From Halobacteriovoraceae bacterium (GTDB taxonomy: Bacteria > Bdellovibrionota > Bacteriovoracia > Bacteriovoracales > Bacteriovoracaceae): a stretch of DNA of 62,307 bases. The translations under genes were made by a program, and so were the position numbers. Below the pieces are notes generated by a model. The model searched no databases. It was given only the letters and a program-made list of their open reading frames with translations, and was not told the DNA's origin. This document shows, piece after piece, positions 8,729-17,780 of the stretch (position 1 is its first letter; each line of letters begins with the position of its first letter). Location: positions 1 through 62,307 of the forward strand of contig PAVS01000021.1 of assembly GCA_002713145.1 (NCBI GenBank), read 5' to 3'.

Positions 8729-9157
8729 ATGAATTATCTTGGAATGATCTGCGCGGGAATGCTTGCGTCGACAAGTCTTATGGCGTCTACATTTATCAAT
8801 AATATAACTTGTACTCATAAAAATTATCACTTTCAAATTCTTGAGCATGAAAACAAAAACTCAGCTATCTATCGAGCGTCAATGGATGGAGAAAGTTTAT
8901 TTGAAGTCAAAGGGGATCAAACAGATCCTTGTATTGATAGCGTTATCGTGAGAGCGAATAAAGATTTAAATGCTGGGTTTGTTGCTGTGGCAGCTGATGG
9001 GATTAAAGAGATTTGTCCTATGGATTATCAAAGAATGACTTTCTATATAGGTAATTTTAAGTTACAAAATATCGCTCAGGGAACAGTTGAGTTGAGCTCT
9101 AATGATAGCAAAGAATCTTTTCAAGTCAGATGTAAGCTTAAAGTATTAGGGAAGTAA
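8729..9157 (+). CDS. small secreted protein of unknown function
   Basis: 142 residues with signal peptide MNYLGMICAGMLASTSLMAS. The mature part has four cysteines (ITCTHKN, DPCIDSV, KEICPMD, VRCKLKV), which could form two disulfides, and alternates strand-like segments ending NFKLQNIAQGTVEL. No family recognised. Shine-Dalgarno sequence GGGGGAG. Its last 12 bases overlap the end of the convergent protease gene. Confidence 0.7.
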   Translation: MNYLGMICAGMLASTSLMASTFINNITCTHKNYHFQILEHENKNSAIYRASMDGESLFEVKGDQTDPCIDSVIVRANKDLNAGFVAVAADGIKEICPMDYQRMTFYIGNFKLQNIAQGTVELSSNDSKESFQVRCKLKVLGK

Positions 9158-10087
9158 ATTTTTAGCTCTTTTTAATTCATCGAGATATTTTGAAATTTTT
9201 TGAACTTTAGAATAAGTGTGAGGAAAACCTTCCTCACCAATATTTTGTTCAATACAATTGCGACCATTATTATCACACCGATTATAGCGCTCACATTTCT
9301 TCTTCTTGTCGTAATAAGTGGATAGAGATGGGTTACCTGCAACCAACACACCTACAACTTCCATATTCTTGTTAAACACGGGGCTTCCACTATTTCCAGC
9401 GAAAGCGTCGAGATTCGTTTTGAAGTTGTATGACTGGTTAAAAAATTCGAATATATAAGCACTATGAGTGTACTTCATCGGCATTCCCATAGGGTGACCA
9501 AGCATAGAAACAGCATCTCCTTGAGCGGGAGAGTGGCTTGCTATTTTTAAGGGAGTGCGTCCTTTAACTTTTCTATCCAACTTAATAATGGCAAAGTCTC
9601 GGCCCAGGTCTCCCTCATCATTGACTGCATAGAGAATTTTTTTACAGCGATAAAGATTGTCTTTATTAATGTGATTTGTATTTATTTTTCTAGGACGAGT
9701 TTCTTGATAGTCGAATAACCAAGTGTAGGCTTCGCAGTAGTTTTTAGTCTCATCTCTAATTTCAGTGCGAACATGGGTCCCGCAATGCCCAGCGGTGACC
9801 AAAACATCTTCGGCAATGAGAAAACCAGTGCAAGCATAACTCACACTTGGGTTATAAGAGAACCTTTCGCTGGCGCACATTCTCTCACTGAGCGGATCAA
9901 CCAGAAGTTCTAAACCGCCGCGACCATTTTCACTCCATAAGGAATTAATCACTCCCACTGCCACTGAGCGAGCATATTTTTGAGTTGAGCTATAAGGGTA
10001 GACGGCCTGACGGTTATCAGTACCGAATATATCAGCGCAGAGATAAGTCATATGAAAGAGAATGAGGAAGGCAAAGATACTTTTCAC
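9146..10087 (-). CDS. secreted trypsin-like serine protease
   Basis: A 313-residue chymotrypsin-fold (S1) protease. The catalytic triad is readable: H101 in VLVTAGHCG, D164 in GRDFAIIKL and S234 in AGNSGSPVF. The N-terminal MKSIFAFLILFHMTYLCA is a signal peptide. Residues about 20-90 may be a propeptide or extension before the catalytic domain, and extra cysteines near the C terminus (CERYNRCDNNGRNC) suggest disulfides. The overall layout resembles glutamyl-endopeptidase/V8-like bacterial enzymes. The start codon is GTG, supported by AGGAG upstream. Probably exported to periplasm or outside, possibly helping degrade host or environmental protein (inference). Confidence 0.9.
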   Translation of the reverse strand: MKSIFAFLILFHMTYLCADIFGTDNRQAVYPYSSTQKYARSVAVGVINSLWSENGRGGLELLVDPLSERMCASERFSYNPSVSYACTGFLIAEDVLVTAGHCGTHVRTEIRDETKNYCEAYTWLFDYQETRPRKINTNHINKDNLYRCKKILYAVNDEGDLGRDFAIIKLDRKVKGRTPLKIASHSPAQGDAVSMLGHPMGMPMKYTHSAYIFEFFNQSYNFKTNLDAFAGNSGSPVFNKNMEVVGVLVAGNPSLSTYYDKKKKCERYNRCDNNGRNCIEQNIGEEGFPHTYSKVQKISKYLDELKRAKNLLP

Positions 10088-10224
10088 ATCAGCTCCTAAG
10101 AAGATACGCCATAACTATAGGTAATTGCATAAAGTGACAAGTTCACTGTAAGAATTACATCGTGTATTTATTGCGCTGCAAAGCAATGTATAAAGAGGTG
10201 ATTTTATTTTTAAAGGAGATACCC

Positions 10225-10605
10225 ATGAAAAACCTATTTTTCTTCATCTTAGTCGCTCTAAGTTTTAATTCTTTTGCCTGTGGTAATCAGCAATTACCTG
10301 AAGGATTGAATGAGAGAGGTGAGATTACCTCTAAGGAGCAAAAAGACATATTGATGGATTTTAATAAACAAAACCTCTTTTGCGCTACCTTTGATATGGG
10401 GACTCATAAAATTGTTAAGTTTTCTGCAGAGATAGACGCCTATGCCACTGTGAGATGTATGGGAGCTCCCCTTAAAGCTGAGCTCATTTTAGAAGATGAA
10501 TCGGTGTTAGATATTGCTAAGATTGAAAAAACCGCTCAAGGGGATGTTATCATTGCCTTGCAAGGTTACGGTACTTCTGTGCTGTGTTCAAAAAACGAAA
10601 TTTAG
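10225..10605 (+). CDS. small secreted protein of unknown function
   Basis: 126 residues; a signal peptide MKNLFFFILVALSFNSFAC is followed by a chain with cysteines at the mature N terminus (FACGNQ), FCATF, VRCMG and VLCSK. The FAC at the signal end resembles a lipobox, but the residue after the cysteine is Gly and the -3 position is Ser, so lipidation is possible but unproven. The ATG at 10225 is chosen because AAGGAG lies upstream and the signal peptide begins there; longer in-frame starts would bury the signal. A terminator follows. Confidence 0.7.
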   Translation: MKNLFFFILVALSFNSFACGNQQLPEGLNERGEITSKEQKDILMDFNKQNLFCATFDMGTHKIVKFSAEIDAYATVRCMGAPLKAELILEDESVLDIAKIEKTAQGDVIIALQGYGTSVLCSKNEI

Positions 10606-10618
10606 AAAATAAGTAAAA

Positions 10619-10646
10619 AAAAAGGGAGTTCGAAAACTCCCTTTTT
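10619..10646. terminator. bidirectional-type hairpin terminator
   Basis: Stem AAAAAGGGAGTT (10619-10630), loop CGAA and AACTCCCTTTTT (10635-10646). This ends the small secreted gene. The following 10647-10890 holds only a weak 7-bp stem (CAATCCC 10698-10704 with GGGATTG 10718-10724) and no gene that I can support. Confidence 0.9.
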
Positions 10647-10896
10647 ATTAAAACTGATAAGTATCTGATCACATAGGATTCTGACTATGTTCAGCTTCAA
10701 TCCCATCATTATGGCAGGGGATTGCAAAAAAATCATCGCTCTCATGTGTACATTTAGTGCAGGTTTACAAACTTTTTATAACTATTCCTAACAGTTGATT
10801 TCAATAGTCTGTGAAAAATGTAATACTTCTAGCTACTTAAAACCCATAAAATCGAAGAGGAAGTTTTTGCCCAAGGAATCTGGTGCTAAAGCTTGT

Positions 10897-10902
10897 TAGA
10901 AT
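10897..10902 (+). promoter_or_regulatory. -10 box six bases before the ATG (leaderless type)
   Basis: TAGAAT ends six bases before the ATG at 10909, with no Shine-Dalgarno sequence. No convincing -35 hexamer is visible at 16-18 bases, so the call is weaker than the one at 4811. Confidence 0.4.
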
Positions 10903-10908
10903 ATGTTG

Positions 10909-12795
10909 ATGAAAAAATATCTCCTAATAATCACTACTATTTGTCTATTCATCCCAACAGCTTGGTCTAAGTTTGATCTAAGGTCTTTATCTGCTCAAAC
11001 TCAAACCGTGCAAAATGATTTGGAAAAAATATTAGCAAAAGCAAATTTAGAGGGAAAAATAAACTTCGTTCAAAAGTCCCATACAAAAAACTCAGCTCAT
11101 CTTAGTTGTGAAGCAGAAAAAATGACTATTACTGTGGAAGCTGGAGAAAATTGGTCTCAAGTATTTTATTACTCACTCCAAAAGCTAGGCTTTTATTTTC
11201 CTCATCCAAGAATTCAAGTTTCTCCTAAATGGAGTCAGGTCAAAGAGAATTGTGGCAAAACAATTCAATGGAAAACGGCCATGAAATATCACGGTTTCCA
11301 TTTGCATACCTTACATCCAAGTGAATGGGTGCATGGCTTTCTTATGGGGAAAACTGAAATTGCTAATGATATGATTCGATGGATGGCCAGAAATCAACAA
11401 AATACTCTGGACTTAAGCTTGCTCGATATCGAAGAAGAGAAAATATTCTCCTATCTTAAAGCCCCTTTTAAATTGGCCAAAGACTTTGGGATCCATACTG
11501 GTGTTGTTTTTGGTTTTGCCTTTCATCAACAAAATCAATACAAACTCGTCAGTCTCTTTGATTCTTTATTTGAAGAACGAAGCTTGAAAGCAATTGATAA
11601 AAAATTAAATTATTTACTCGATAATATTGACCTGAGTTTTATAAATATTGAAGCGGGAACAAGTGAGTTTACTCCCGCTAATTATGAACTCTCAATAAAG
11701 TGGATGAATAAAGCAGCAGAGCTTGCAGAAAAAAAAGATGTCGCCACTTTTATTAAAATCCATACCTCGACTGGTCAAGAAAATGAAAAGTATGGGAATT
11801 TTAACTTCCTCCCGCAATTTGCCAATTCAAATGTAGGGATTCTACCTCATACTGTTTTCCTCTATGAGTTAGAAGCGGATGACGCCCCTATGTATGGAAA
11901 CAAAAATTTCCATCATATCCGTGACTTTATGTTGGATCAAAAAGATAAAAGAAACACATGGTATTATCCTGAAACAAGTTATTTCTGTGTTCAAGATATT
12001 GATGTCCCTCTCTTTTTTACCGACTATTTACTCACTCGTGCCAATGATTCCAAGTTTCTCTATCAAAACGGGATACAAGGACAGCTTAATTTCTCCACCG
12101 GCCAAGAGGTTGGTTATTGGCTTTTTGATTGGACTTACACTCTCTTAAATAATCTAGATTATGAATTTGATCCCTATATTGGTTTAAAACTTTTGGGTGA
12201 AGACGTAGAGAGTTGGAAGAAAATTGCTGAGTTTCAAAATAAATATTTTGTGAAAAAAGGTCTTGTGAGCATCATTACATTTTCTAGTCTTGGAGATGAG
12301 TTATTGGAAGGGGTGCATAACGTTTTAAAACGAAATCTACTATCCAAACTTAGCAAAGATCCAAAATCTCTTGATTCAGAAATTGCCTTATTGGAAGAAG
12401 CCATCCCGCATATACCTAAAAATGTGGAAATTAAAAATAAAGAGCTGCGTTCTATGTGGAAAATTACAGAAGCACGCATTCAACATGCTTATTACAATCG
12501 CTTGGCCATGAAGCATGAAGATAAAAAAGAAAGCTATCTCGCTAAATCAAAAGAGTACCGTGAAAAAGCTCAAGGTCATATTGATCATGTCTTTAATAAT
12601 CATGGACGCTATCCAGCGGCTCAACTCTTTAGCAGACATGATAACCCTACCGCCTATAAGTGGGGCTATGCTCAACCGGCTAAGGATATGCAGTACTGGA
12701 TAAGAGAAGAAGAATCAATTCGTGCTAATAACTATGCCTTTTATTTTATGAGCCAATTTAGTATTAAAGAAGTTCTTGAAGGTTGGGTGTTTTAA
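10909..12795 (+). CDS. large secreted glycosidase-like protein
   Basis: About 628 residues with signal peptide MKKYLLIITTICLFIPTAWS. After a small N-terminal alpha/beta domain (to about residue 120), the segment MKYHGFHLHTLHPSEW, followed by NDMIRWMARNQQNTLDLSLL and later strand-helix repeats (GVVFGF, FINIEAGTSEFTP, VGILPHTVF), resembles the barrel of GH20/GH67 and DUF4838-type carbohydrate enzymes. The C-terminal 150 residues are helical. No catalytic acid pair could be assigned with confidence, and a non-enzymatic role is possible. It lies 4 bases upstream of a small membrane-peptide gene and near a BCCT transporter and the uronate operon, which fits carbohydrate use. ATG at 10903 is an alternative start. 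Confidence 0.6.
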   Translation: MKKYLLIITTICLFIPTAWSKFDLRSLSAQTQTVQNDLEKILAKANLEGKINFVQKSHTKNSAHLSCEAEKMTITVEAGENWSQVFYYSLQKLGFYFPHPRIQVSPKWSQVKENCGKTIQWKTAMKYHGFHLHTLHPSEWVHGFLMGKTEIANDMIRWMARNQQNTLDLSLLDIEEEKIFSYLKAPFKLAKDFGIHTGVVFGFAFHQQNQYKLVSLFDSLFEERSLKAIDKKLNYLLDNIDLSFINIEAGTSEFTPANYELSIKWMNKAAELAEKKDVATFIKIHTSTGQENEKYGNFNFLPQFANSNVGILPHTVFLYELEADDAPMYGNKNFHHIRDFMLDQKDKRNTWYYPETSYFCVQDIDVPLFFTDYLLTRANDSKFLYQNGIQGQLNFSTGQEVGYWLFDWTYTLLNNLDYEFDPYIGLKLLGEDVESWKKIAEFQNKYFVKKGLVSIITFSSLGDELLEGVHNVLKRNLLSKLSKDPKSLDSEIALLEEAIPHIPKNVEIKNKELRSMWKITEARIQHAYYNRLAMKHEDKKESYLAKSKEYREKAQGHIDHVFNNHGRYPAAQLFSRHDNPTAYKWGYAQPAKDMQYWIREEESIRANNYAFYFMSQFSIKEVLEGWVF

Positions 12796-12799
12796 TCTC

Positions 12800-12937
12800 A
12801 TGAATAAAAATAAACTTATTATTATTGCTATCGTTATTTTTATCATTGTGATTTTTTCTTTGCTGATGGTTTTTGTGGTTCAAAACGAAGACATGCGCAT
12901 GAGTCAAACATCCCCACAAATTTTCCGCGTTTCTTAA
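12800..12937 (+). CDS. 45-residue single-span membrane peptide
   Basis: A small open frame starting four bases after the large secreted gene: NKNK, then a very hydrophobic helix of about 22 residues (LIIIAIVIFIIVIFSLLMVF), then a polar tail with methionines and glutamine. Composition and position argue for a real gene translated by coupling. No Shine-Dalgarno sequence is visible. The basic N terminus suggests N-in/C-out orientation. It could be a subunit or modulator of a neighbouring membrane protein such as the BCCT transporter 53 bases downstream; this is inference. Confidence 0.5.
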   Translation: MNKNKLIIIAIVIFIIVIFSLLMVFVVQNEDMRMSQTSPQIFRVS

Positions 12938-12990
12938 TATTCTTAAGTAGTTATAATAATTCTATTATTAAAATTTAATATAGGATTTCT

Positions 12991-14943
12991 ATGGAAAAGA
13001 CCATCAACAAGAATGTTTTCTTCAGTTCTGTCATTTTTATTTTCGTGACGACTGTTATCACTGCAATCTTTCCCGACTCAATTAATGATTTTTTTAATCA
13101 AGTACAAAATTGGATGATTGTAAACTTAGGTTGGATTTATATTCTTGCTGTGGCGATCATGCTCTTTATCCCTCTATGGTTGATAGCTAGTCGACTTGGG
13201 GATATCAAATTAGGTCCTGACCATTCAGCTCCAGATTATAGTCGCATCTCTTGGTTTGCCATGCTTTTTTCAGCAGGTATGGGAACAGGGATTATGTTTT
13301 GGGGAGTAGCAGAGCCGATTATGCATTTTTCGAACCCACCTGTTGGTGATGGTCTAACCCTAGCGAGTGCTAAAGAAGCTGTTAAAATAACAATGTTTCA
13401 TTGGGGGCTTCATGCATGGGCAATCTATGCTACCTTCGGGGTGATTCTCTGTTATTTCTGTTACCGTAAAAATCTTCCTCTCTTACCCAGATCAGCTTTC
13501 TATCCTCTTGTAGGAGAAAAAATACATGGCCCTATTGGTGATGTGATCGATACTTTTTGTGTGCTTGGGACACTATTTGGAGTGGGAGCGTCTCTTGGTA
13601 TGGGTGTGATACAAGTTAACGGCGGACTTAATTACGTTTTTGGTATCGAGCAAAATGCTGTGGTTCAGACCATCCTTATCGGTATTATTACTTCATTTGC
13701 CACTATCTCTGTTGTTCTCGGGCTAGATGGAGGGATTAAGAAACTCAGTAATCTTAATATGATTTTGGCCATAGCTCTTATGATTGGAATTCTTATTGTT
13801 GGGGACAGTGTGAATCTTCTTCAAACATTTGTCCAAAACACCGGAGGATATCTTTCAGATATCATCAATAAAACTTTTAATCTCTACGCCTATGAAAAGA
13901 AAAATGATTGGATAGGTGGGTGGACACTGCTCTATTGGGCATGGTGGATTGCTTGGGCGCCATTTGTAGGTATGTTTATAGCGCGTATCTCTCGTGGTCG
14001 AACTATTAGAGAATTTCTCATTGGGGTTTTATTTGTCCCCACAGGTTTTACATTTCTATGGATGACAATATTTGGTAACTCGGCTATTGATCTCGTGCTT
14101 AATCAAGATGCCATAGCCTTATCCGATGCAGTGAATGAGAATGTCGCTGTTGCGATATTTAAATTTTTTGAATACTTTCCCTTTACTAATTTTTTATCCA
14201 TTTTAGGGATTTGTTTAGTTGTGACTTTCTTCGTGAGTTCATCAGACTCTGGATCACTTGTTATTGATACTCTTGCTTCAGGTGGATCTCAACATCCTCC
14301 CGTTTGGCAGCGAGTTTTTTGGGCGGTCACTGAAGGAGTGGTGGCGGCCACCTTGCTTCTGGCCGGAGGAATTGAAGCCTTACAAACCATGACCATTGTC
14401 TCGGCCCTGCCTATTATTGTGCTGATTATGGTGGGGGTGTATTGCTTTATAAAGTCCCTACGGGAAGACCATCTCCATCGCAGCTCAATTACAGGTTTAA
14501 ATATGTCCACGTCTTATTCAAATGAACATACTGATTGGAAAGATAAGCTTGAGTACTTGACGACAAAACCAAATTTAGCAAGTGCAAGAGAGTTTTTACA
14601 GAATATCACAAAGCCTGCCTTAAATGAGTTACAAATTGAGATGAGTCAAAAAGGTCTTAATGTTAAATTGGTTGAAGAAGAAAATGAATTCGTTGGTATC
14701 GTAGTGGAGAAAAATTCCGTTGAAGATTTTCGCTATGAAATAAAACTCCGAACTTTTGAATCTCCAGAATATTTTGAAAAAACTGAAGATCCTTATTATA
14801 GAGCAGAAGTTTTTCTCTTAAATGGAGGGCAAGATTATGACATCTATGGTTATACCAAAGAACAAATAATAGCAGATGCGGTTACACAATATGAGCGTTA
14901 TTATCATTATTTACATGTGGTAAATAAAGAAGTGGTAATCTGA
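12991..14943 (+). CDS. BCCT-family betaine/carnitine/choline transporter
   Basis: A 650-residue inner-membrane transporter with about 12 transmembrane helices. Family signatures are clear: the glycine-rich SAGMGTGIMFWGVAEPIMHF and the tryptophan-rich LLYWAWWIAWAPFVGMFIARISRGR, followed by FVSSSDSGSLVIDTLASGG. The last 150 residues (from about 505) are a hydrophilic cytoplasmic domain, larger than in BetP, resembling the regulatory tail of choline-type BetT proteins. It probably imports a quaternary ammonium osmoprotectant using an ion gradient; the exact substrate is not clear from sequence. Shine-Dalgarno sequence TAGGA precedes the ATG. Confidence 0.93.
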   Translation: MEKTINKNVFFSSVIFIFVTTVITAIFPDSINDFFNQVQNWMIVNLGWIYILAVAIMLFIPLWLIASRLGDIKLGPDHSAPDYSRISWFAMLFSAGMGTGIMFWGVAEPIMHFSNPPVGDGLTLASAKEAVKITMFHWGLHAWAIYATFGVILCYFCYRKNLPLLPRSAFYPLVGEKIHGPIGDVIDTFCVLGTLFGVGASLGMGVIQVNGGLNYVFGIEQNAVVQTILIGIITSFATISVVLGLDGGIKKLSNLNMILAIALMIGILIVGDSVNLLQTFVQNTGGYLSDIINKTFNLYAYEKKNDWIGGWTLLYWAWWIAWAPFVGMFIARISRGRTIREFLIGVLFVPTGFTFLWMTIFGNSAIDLVLNQDAIALSDAVNENVAVAIFKFFEYFPFTNFLSILGICLVVTFFVSSSDSGSLVIDTLASGGSQHPPVWQRVFWAVTEGVVAATLLLAGGIEALQTMTIVSALPIIVLIMVGVYCFIKSLREDHLHRSSITGLNMSTSYSNEHTDWKDKLEYLTTKPNLASAREFLQNITKPALNELQIEMSQKGLNVKLVEEENEFVGIVVEKNSVEDFRYEIKLRTFESPEYFEKTEDPYYRAEVFLLNGGQDYDIYGYTKEQIIADAVTQYERYYHYLHVVNKEVVI

Positions 14944-15067
14944 CGTCTAAGACTTGTGTAGGAATTTCTACATTGTCATTATAATTTCTCCAAGCTCAAC
15001 TTAAGAATTTGGGCCAAACTGTTAACAACTAATTGTTTAACTTGTTGTAGAACAGAGGAGAAAACGT

Positions 15068-15469
15068 ATGAAATTTTTATTAAACTTATTAGCAGTCATG
15101 ACACTATCACTTGGTATGGTTGCATGCTCAGATAGAACTGAAGAAAGAGCTGGGTATGAAGCTGAAAGAATGGAGTCAAATGTTGAAAGTGAATCAGCAG
15201 AATTCAAGTCTTGGTTAGAAGAAAAGTCTGAAGAAGTAGAAGACAGAATGGAAGAGCTTGAAGAAGAGATGGCCGGAGCAAGCGGTGAAGCTAAAGCTAA
15301 AATGGAAAATGCTTACCAAGATCTTAAAGACATGAAAGACAAGCTTGCTGCAAAAATGGATGACATGGGTGATTCAACTGCAGCAAATTGGGATGAATTC
15401 AAAGGTGAAGTAAGTGCTGAGTGGAATGAACTCAAAGCCGACACTAGAGAATTTCTTTATAGCGAATAA
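15068..15469 (+). CDS. acidic coiled-coil lipoprotein
   Basis: 133 residues. The signal peptide ends in the lipobox LGMVAC, making C20 the lipidated residue. The mature chain is strongly acidic and helical (SWLEEKSEEVEDRMEELEEE) with a second helical stretch (LKDMKDKLAAKMDD), suggesting an extended or coiled-coil periplasmic rod, possibly an outer-membrane spacer protein. No enzyme motif. Shine-Dalgarno sequence AGGAG. A terminator follows at 15498, so it is monocistronic and likely well expressed. Confidence 0.75.
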   Translation: MKFLLNLLAVMTLSLGMVACSDRTEERAGYEAERMESNVESESAEFKSWLEEKSEEVEDRMEELEEEMAGASGEAKAKMENAYQDLKDMKDKLAAKMDDMGDSTAANWDEFKGEVSAEWNELKADTREFLYSE

Positions 15470-15497
15470 TTTAGAGTTATAAATTTTTAATGATAAG

Positions 15498-15525
15498 AAG
15501 CCGGGCATTTAGTCCGGCTTTTTTT
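15498..15525 (+). terminator. rho-independent terminator
   Basis: Stem AAGCCGG (15498-15504) and CCGGCTT (15514-15520) with a 9-base loop, then a T run. It ends the acidic lipoprotein gene. Confidence 0.92.
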
Positions 15526-15685
15526 GATTTTGTGGCACCAGTTTCCATTTGTCACCGGCTCGCTAAACTCTAAGTCCCTTAAATTATTCACTTAATATCT
15601 GGCACAATTCATGCAAATTGTAAGTTTAAATCGCAGTCAGTGAAAGGATTCTTTGACGCTTACGTTTTTTACTTTGGAGGTAAAA

Positions 15686-16417
15686 ATGAGAACGTTATGG
15701 AATCAGAGTTTAGTGTTAATTGTACTGAGTTTAGGTTTAATGAGTTTATCTGCATCTGCCCAAACCCGTAGAGGCGGATTAGGACACCAAAATCTTGAAA
15801 ATGATATCCAAGACAAATTACTCCGCATAGAAAGACAAATTGTCACAGCAACTCGTGCAGAGAAAATAGCTATCGATGCTAAGCTTCAAGAAGCCATCAT
15901 GATTCTTAGAAACCCTAGAAGAGGTGGAAGACGCGGTGGAGTGGATCTTCCCCTACCACCTACAAGACGAAGAGGTTTTCGCCTAGCAGCTGTAGTGCAA
16001 GCCTGTGGAAAAATCCAAAATAGTTATTTTGCAGCTCAATGTATAGAGAAGGCTAAATCGTACCAAGTAGATGCTGAAGTGGTGAATGCTTGTACAAGTA
16101 TTAAAAATAGCTCATATGCAACTGATTGTGTAAGCAATGCCGGTCAATTTAATATCTTTAATGAAAATATTGTTTATGGGTGTGCTAAAATCACCAACAC
16201 TTATTTTGCTAATGAGTGTGTAAAGTCTGCAGGAAAATTAGGTGCGAATGCAAGACAGGTGAATGCTTGTACCGATATCAATAATGCGAGCTATGCTAAT
16301 GATTGTGTAAAATATGCGGGGGACGGTAAAGTTCCAGCAAGAGCAATTAAAGCTTGTGTGCAGAGTAATTCTAATACTTACTATGCTGCTCAATGTGTAA
16401 AAAGTTTAAAAATGTAA
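15686..16417 (+). CDS. secreted five-repeat Cys-pair protein
   Basis: 243 residues with signal peptide (MRTLWNQSLVLIVL to ASA). Residues about 27-100 are basic and glycine/arginine rich with a short helix. Residues 103-240 hold five tandem repeats of 29-30 residues with the pattern AC..I.N..YA..CV..AG; cysteines are at 107/119, 136/148, 166/178, 195/207 and 224/237, each repeat likely a small disulfide-locked helical hairpin. No family recognised. The start at 15686 is chosen for its Shine-Dalgarno sequence (GGAGG) and signal peptide, over an in-frame start at 15653. A terminator follows. Confidence 0.78.
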   Translation: MRTLWNQSLVLIVLSLGLMSLSASAQTRRGGLGHQNLENDIQDKLLRIERQIVTATRAEKIAIDAKLQEAIMILRNPRRGGRRGGVDLPLPPTRRRGFRLAAVVQACGKIQNSYFAAQCIEKAKSYQVDAEVVNACTSIKNSSYATDCVSNAGQFNIFNENIVYGCAKITNTYFANECVKSAGKLGANARQVNACTDINNASYANDCVKYAGDGKVPARAIKACVQSNSNTYYAAQCVKSLKM

Positions 16418-16444
16418 TTTAAAAAGGCATGTATAAAGAATTTT

Positions 16445-16469
16445 AACCCCTCAAATGAGGGGTTTTTTT
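16445..16469 (+). terminator. rho-independent terminator
   Basis: Stem AACCCCTC (16445-16452), loop AAAT, GAGGGGTT (16457-16464), then T run. It terminates the repeat-protein transcript just before the convergent manD gene; the minus-strand side lacks a T tract. Confidence 0.9.
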
Positions 16470-16478
16470 ATGTTTTTT

Positions 16479-17693
16479 TTACCAACTCCACATGGTCCCA
16501 TCTTCTAATCTATTCACTGGAAGATAAGCTGGTTGGTAAGGATATTTAGCTGCAAGTTCTTCATCGATATCGACCCCATGTCCTGGAACATCTCCTGGGT
16601 AGAGCATTCCCTCTTTAAAAGTATAACTGTGAGGAAAAACGTCATCAGTTTTATCTGTATGGCGCATATATTCTTGAATACCAAAATTAGAAACAGAGAT
16701 ATCAAAGTGTAGAGCCGCTCCCATGCATACAGGGGAGAGATCGGTAGCACCATGGCTTCCGGTTCTGACTTGGTAGAGCTCAGCTAATGCCGCAATTTTT
16801 CTGAGATGAGAAATTCCTCCCGCATGCACAACAGTGGTGCGGATATAATCGATCAATTGATTTTGGATCAGATCTTTTGCATCATAAATCGTATTGAAAA
16901 TTTCACCGATGGCTATTGGTGTTGTCGTATGTTCACGAATCAGGCGCAGAGCTTCTTGATTTTCTGCAGGTGTCGGGTCTTCCATCCAAAAGAGATTATA
17001 ATCTTCTACGGATTTTCCAAATTTCGCGGCTTCTATGGGAGTGAGTCTGTGATGAATGTCATGGAGGAAGTGATGATCAAATCCAAATTTCTCCCGAGCT
17101 TTATCAAAAAGTTTCGGAGTATGTTTTAAATATTTTGCCGTTGACCAAATATTTTCACTGGGCAGATTGGCATCTGCTGGCTCATAAAACATTTTATCTT
17201 TGGAGACACCATAGGTTGATTTTAATCCTGGGATTCCTGTTTGTAAGCGAATAGCTTTGTAGCCTAGTTCAATATATTTTGAAACCTCTTCAAGTGTTTC
17301 TGAAATATCTTGACCGTTAGCATGACCATAAACCATAACTCCTTCGCGGCATTTGCCACCGAGCAGTTCATAAAGAGGAAGCTTGGCTTTTTTGGCCTTA
17401 ATATCCCATAAGGCGGTATCAACGGCAGCTATAGCAGACATAGTCACTGGACCTCTTCTCCAATAAGCACCGCGGTAAAAATACTGCCAAATATCTTCGA
17501 TTTGATTGGCGTCTCTTCCAATAAGGCAAGGGATAAGATGATCTTCAAGATAGCTCACAACAGCTAACTCTCTTCCATTTAAAGTGGCGTCGCCAATTCC
17601 ATATATTCCTTCGTCAGTTTCAATCTTTAAAGTCACAAAATTTCTATCCGGACAAGTGACAATTACTTTTGCTTGAGTGATCTTCACAGGCAT
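16479..17693 (-). CDS. manD: D-mannonate dehydratase of the enolase superfamily
   Basis: A 404-residue enzyme that dehydrates D-mannonate to 2-keto-3-deoxygluconate (KDG), the step between UxuB and KdgK. The family N terminus is clear ([18 protein letters not shown]). Enolase-superfamily metal ligands are readable in [11 protein letters not shown] (Asp), FWMEDPTP (Glu) and AIGEIFN (Glu), and the catalytic [13 protein letters not shown] is present. ATG at 17693 is preferred over an upstream in-frame TTG because the conserved sequence begins there. It is transcribed away from the uxaC operon, with an 87-base intergenic region shared between them. It completes the pathway, replacing the unrelated UxuA. 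RspA-type annotation is an alternative name for this family. Confidence 0.92.
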   Translation of the reverse strand: MPVKITQAKVIVTCPDRNFVTLKIETDEGIYGIGDATLNGRELAVVSYLEDHLIPCLIGRDANQIEDIWQYFYRGAYWRRGPVTMSAIAAVDTALWDIKAKKAKLPLYELLGGKCREGVMVYGHANGQDISETLEEVSKYIELGYKAIRLQTGIPGLKSTYGVSKDKMFYEPADANLPSENIWSTAKYLKHTPKLFDKAREKFGFDHHFLHDIHHRLTPIEAAKFGKSVEDYNLFWMEDPTPAENQEALRLIREHTTTPIAIGEIFNTIYDAKDLIQNQLIDYIRTTVVHAGGISHLRKIAALAELYQVRTGSHGATDLSPVCMGAALHFDISVSNFGIQEYMRHTDKTDDVFPHSYTFKEGMLYPGDVPGHGVDIDEELAAKYPYQPAYLPVNRLEDGTMWSW

Positions 17694-17733
17694 ACTCCTT
17701 TTTCCTTTCTCAGTTTCCAATTCAGAGGTAAAA

Positions 17734-17761
17734 TTGACAAGAACTATTTTAAAGATAAAAC
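17734..17761 (+). promoter_or_regulatory. probable promoter of the uronate operon
   Basis: TTGACA (17734-17739), a 16-base spacer and TAAAAC (17756-17761) precede uxaC; an AAAGG Shine-Dalgarno sequence lies just before the ATG at 17781. No operator palindrome or regulator gene was found in the cluster. Confidence 0.5.
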
Positions 17762-17780
17762 CCTAGTTAAAGGCCCGACT

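Noticed and set aside
17673..17780. Longer uxaC start with 36 extra residues
   Set aside because: The extension lies in the divergent manD start region and is not part of the conserved UxaC N terminus.
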